8,412 nucleotides of DNA from an uncultured Nitrospirota bacterium (GTDB lineage: Bacteria > Nitrospinota > Nitrospinia > SZUA-224), in NCBI GenBank assembly GCA_913009285.1, contig CAJVYE010000036.1, positions 1-8,412 of the forward strand, read 5' to 3'. The translations under genes were made by a program, and so were the position numbers. This document shows, one piece after another, positions 6,024 to 8,412 of this stretch. The notes beneath the pieces were generated by a model. The model made no database searches. It was not told the DNA's origin and worked only from the letters and a program-made list of their open reading frames with translations. Each line of letters starts with the position of its first letter. The first letter of the stretch is position 1.

Positions 6024-6917
6024 ATGCAGCTTCCTATAAAACGACTACTATCTAAAGAGAATAAGATCACCAGAAGATCTACCTTAAAAGGGTTTAGCGC
6101 CTTTCTGTTTCAGATAGCAATCTTTAATTATTTTCCATTTACCCCTAAAATTATCTCAACAACCAATAAGGATAGGCTCACCAGGAAAGATACACTAACA
6201 CAGAATATTATAGACAGATTTATGGGAGAGACCCTTATTTATGATATAAGCTTTCTATGGTTTAAAAAGGCTGCAGAGGGGGTCCTCTCACTTAGAAAAG
6301 AGAATGGGGAATATGTAGCTACACTGCAGGCAGAGACAAAGGGATTTATAGGGTGGCTTACCGCTTATCGGAAATATGTCTTCAGGGCATATTTATATCC
6401 AATTGATAACAAAAGAGGCCTAAGATCCAGGATGTTTGAGAGGCATGCAATTATTAAAAAAAATGATGAAAAGGTCATTACCTATCTGGATCATGACAAT
6501 CATTTGATGTCGTGGAAGGAATTTAAGTCAGGGGTACTGGTAAAGACCGGGAGTGAGCCAATTCCTGAAAACACAGTATATTATGATGTTCTCTCTGCGT
6601 TTTACAATTTCCGTAACGGTTTTTATGGAGATATGGAGAAGGGAAGCGAATATGTGATTACAACTATTCCTCAAAAGGGAGAGTCTGAGATAACTATAAG
6701 AATTGCTACAGATGAAGAAGAGAAAAAAGAGAGAAAGGATAGAGAAAATAGAAAAGGTGAATCCCTGGTTGTTGTCAAGGTTCCTAAGGAGATATTTGAA
6801 TCAAAGACTGGTGAGGTAAAGATATGGCTCTCTGAGTCGCTTATCCCTATAGAGGCAACAGTAAAGGATTATATAGGGTTCGGAGATGTAACAGGGTATT
6901 TAAAAGATGTCTTATAA
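6024..6917 (+). CDS. DUF3108-family exported protein with Tat-like N-terminus
   Basis: I recognise the DUF3108 family (about residues 66-297) from GETLIYDISFLWFKKAAEGVLSL, the middle block PENTVYYDVLSAFYNFRNG, and the closing GEVKIWLSESLIPIEATVKDYIGFGDVTGYL. Family members are mostly predicted periplasmic or envelope beta-rich proteins of unknown function. The N-terminus holds TRRSTLKG (16-23), close to the twin-arginine pattern S/T-R-R-x-F-L-K, followed by a hydrophobic, phenylalanine-rich stretch (about 24-40). There is no obvious A-x-A cleavage site, so it may be a membrane anchor. Residues 230-246 are a run of E, K, R and D that looks like a surface loop. ATG 6024 is the only standard start after the in-frame stop at 5982 that keeps this N-terminus, but no good ribosome site precedes it; the next ATG (6222) would remove the export signal. 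The 3' end overlaps the UbiD-family gene by 11 bases, implying coupled expression. Confidence 0.8.
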   Translation: MQLPIKRLLSKENKITRRSTLKGFSAFLFQIAIFNYFPFTPKIISTTNKDRLTRKDTLTQNIIDRFMGETLIYDISFLWFKKAAEGVLSLRKENGEYVATLQAETKGFIGWLTAYRKYVFRAYLYPIDNKRGLRSRMFERHAIIKKNDEKVITYLDHDNHLMSWKEFKSGVLVKTGSEPIPENTVYYDVLSAFYNFRNGFYGDMEKGSEYVITTIPQKGESEITIRIATDEEEKKERKDRENRKGESLVVVKVPKEIFESKTGEVKIWLSESLIPIEATVKDYIGFGDVTGYLKDVL

Positions 6918-8235
6918 GGATCTCAGAGACTTTATAAATCTACTGGACAAAAAGGGGCTGCTGAAGAAAATCACTGTTGAGGTAGACACGGATCTGGAGA
7001 TCACAGAGATTACAGATCGTGTTTCAAAGGCTAAAGGCCCTGCCTTATATTTCATGAAGCCAAAGGGATACAATATCCCTGTATTAATCAATGCCTTTGG
7101 AACAGAGGAGAGGATAAAGATGGCCTTGAATGTAAATTCTTTGAATGATCTCTCTGGTTTATTAGAATCCTTCCTCTCCATTGAGACACCTGTAAGTCTT
7201 ATAGATAAATTAAAGATGCTTCCCAAATTAAGGGATATGGCAGGGTATTTACCTAAGGCTGTCAAGGATGGCCCTTGCAAAGAGGTAATTATCAGGGACA
7301 ACCCATCCCTTGATATGTTCCCGATTATCAAGTGCTGGCCAAAGGATGGTAGCAAATATATCACACTCCCGATGGTATTCTCCAGATCTCTTGAGGGGGA
7401 AAAAAGGAACTGTGGTATGTATCGGATGCAGGTCTATGATAAGATAACCACAGGGATGCACTGGCATATACATAAACATGGAGCCATGCACTATAATGAA
7501 TACGAAAAGATGAAGAAAAGGATGGAGATAGCAGTAGCAATAGGTTCTGACCCTGCTGTTGTTATATCATCCACAATTCCCCTTCCACCTGATTTTGATG
7601 AGATGATCTTTGCAGGATTCCTTAGAGGAGAGGCAGTGAAAATGGTAAAATGCGAGACAGTGGATATAGAGGTGCCTGCCAATTCAGAAATAGTCTTGGA
7701 AGGGTATGTAGATCCCTTTGAGAGGAGGGTAGAAGGACCTTTTGGAGATCATACAGGATTCTACTCATTAAAAGATGAATATCCGGTATTTCATATCACC
7801 TGTATCACCCATAGAAAAGATCCTATTTATCATGCAACTGTTGTTGGAAGGCCGCCTATGGAGGATTGCTATATCGGCCATGCCATTGAGAGACTGATGC
7901 TACCCTTGCTTAAGAAACAGTTTCCTGAGGTAGTAGATATTCATATGCCGTTTGAAGGGGTGTTTCATAATCTAATCATAGTATCTATAAAGAAGCGCTA
8001 TCCAGGACATGCCCGCAAAATGATGCATGCGCTGTGGGGGTTAGGTCAGGCAATGTTTTCCAAGGTCATCGTTATAGTTGATGAGGATGTAGATGTCCAT
8101 GACAATGGATTAGTAACATGGAAGGTCCTTAATAATATCGATCCTGAGAGGGATATTGAATTTGTCCTTGGGCCTATCGAGACATTGGATCACGCATCCC
8201 GCCTCCCCCAATACGGTTCCAAAATGGGGGTGGAT
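6907..8235 (+). CDS. UbiD-family prenylated-FMN decarboxylase, C-terminus lost at contig end
   Basis: Cytoplasmic (de)carboxylase family that uses prenylated FMN made by a UbiX-type flavin prenyltransferase and acts on aromatic or unsaturated acids; E. coli UbiD decarboxylates 4-hydroxy-3-polyprenylbenzoate in quinone synthesis. The 443 genuine residues begin MSYKDLRDFINLLDKKGLLKKI, the usual UbiD opening. They include N168-C-G-M-Y-R173, which fits the cofactor/metal-binding Asn and Arg of the family, the histidine cluster HWHIHKHGA (186-194), DEMIFAGFLRGE (231-242), PANSEIVLEG (257-266), and the signature EGPFGDHTG from E276 with its catalytic acid pair. ERLMLPLLKKQFPEVVDIHMP and the late GSKMGVD (437-443) follow. 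Full-length members have about 480-500 residues, so roughly 40-55 are missing. The frame remains open to 8412, but everything after D443 is sequencing adapter. No ubiX or other quinone gene is in view, so the substrate cannot be named; hence no gene symbol. It starts inside the end of the DUF3108 gene. Confidence 0.92.
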
Positions 8236-8301
8236 AGATCGGAAGAGCACACGTCTGAACTCCAGTCACATTCCTTTATCTCGTATGCCGTCTTCTGCTT
8301 G
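8236..8301 (+). other. Illumina TruSeq-type adapter with index (sequencing artefact)
   Basis: From 8236 the sequence reads AGATCGGAAGAGCACACGTC and continues exactly as the TruSeq indexed adapter through CAGTCAC (ending 8269), index ATTCCT plus TT (8270-8277), and the flow-cell segment ATCTCGTATGCCGTCTTCTG ending CTTG at 8301. I know this oligonucleotide sequence well; the index matches TruSeq index 27 as I recall it. This is read-through of a short insert that was assembled into the contig end. It is not genomic. Confidence 0.99.
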
Positions 8302-8412
8302 AAAAAAAAAAAAAAAAATTACAAAAAAAAAAAAAAAAACAAACAACAACTAACGAAATCTAGACATATTCTCACTCAGTCTAAAACCAAAGCCATCTAC
8401 TTATGTAACGTC
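8302..8412. other. Poly-A and low-complexity tail after the adapter (artefact)
   Basis: Seventeen A (8302-8318), TTAC, seventeen A again (8323-8339), then an A/C-rich stretch to the window end. Poly-A after the adapter end is what sequencers call when the template has run out. The last ~70 bases have no coding or structural signal and are most likely low-quality calls or assembled noise. They should be trimmed together with the adapter. Confidence 0.9.

Noticed and set aside
6912..7682. Three minus-strand frames opposite the UbiD-family gene
   Set aside because: All are antisense to a well-conserved coding region and show no family features.
8302..8340. Poly-A tracts as a biological feature (poly-A tail or slippage site)
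   Set aside because: They directly follow the end of a sequencing adapter and are explained by template run-out.

Overview
The window is an AT-rich stretch (roughly 40% GC by eye, arginine mostly AGA/AGG, isoleucine often ATA) from a Gram-negative-looking, probably anaerobic environmental bacterium. CbiB, DUF362, a UbiD-family decarboxylase, DUF3108 and an Hsp20-Lon pair are consistent with lineages such as Nitrospirota, Brocadiales-type Planctomycetota or former Deltaproteobacteria, but no single gene fixes the phylum. The window runs to a contig end, because its last ~177 bases are Illumina adapter read-through and not genome.

Layout. Bases 1-409 (minus strand) hold the N-terminal part of a DUF362 protein. 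Just upstream of it on the same strand is tRNA-Arg(CCG) at 439-515, with an encoded CCA. From 715 on, all genes are on the plus strand: cbiB (715-1632), galU (2042-2920, TTG start), an Hsp20 chaperone (3028-3480, GTG start), lon (3542-5938), a DUF3108 protein (6024-6917), and a UbiD-family decarboxylase (6907-8235, cut short by the contig end).

Genes together. CbiB serves corrinoid assembly and GalU makes UDP-glucose for envelope polysaccharide. Hsp20 and LonA form a compact two-gene protein-quality-control unit. The DUF3108 gene overlaps the UbiD-family gene by 11 bases, so these two are probably translationally coupled. These are mostly housekeeping genes; I see no defence island, phage, CRISPR array or transposase gene.

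The more unusual content is between the genes. The 409-base cbiB-galU gap holds a ~250-base long imperfect inverted repeat with 25-base arms. It also holds two inverted copies of an 18-base motif, each with its own dyad symmetry, that bracket a good sigma70-type galU promoter. Two short palindromes tagged with (G/A)TAG lie before cbiB and after lon and look like REP elements. A repeat-rich imperfect palindrome overlaps the galU stop codon.

Artefact. From 8236 the sequence is the TruSeq-type adapter, index ATTCCT, the P7-end segment, then poly-A and low-complexity bases. The UbiD reading frame stays open through it to 8412 and would give a chimeric protein (RSEEHTSELQS...) if annotated without trimming.
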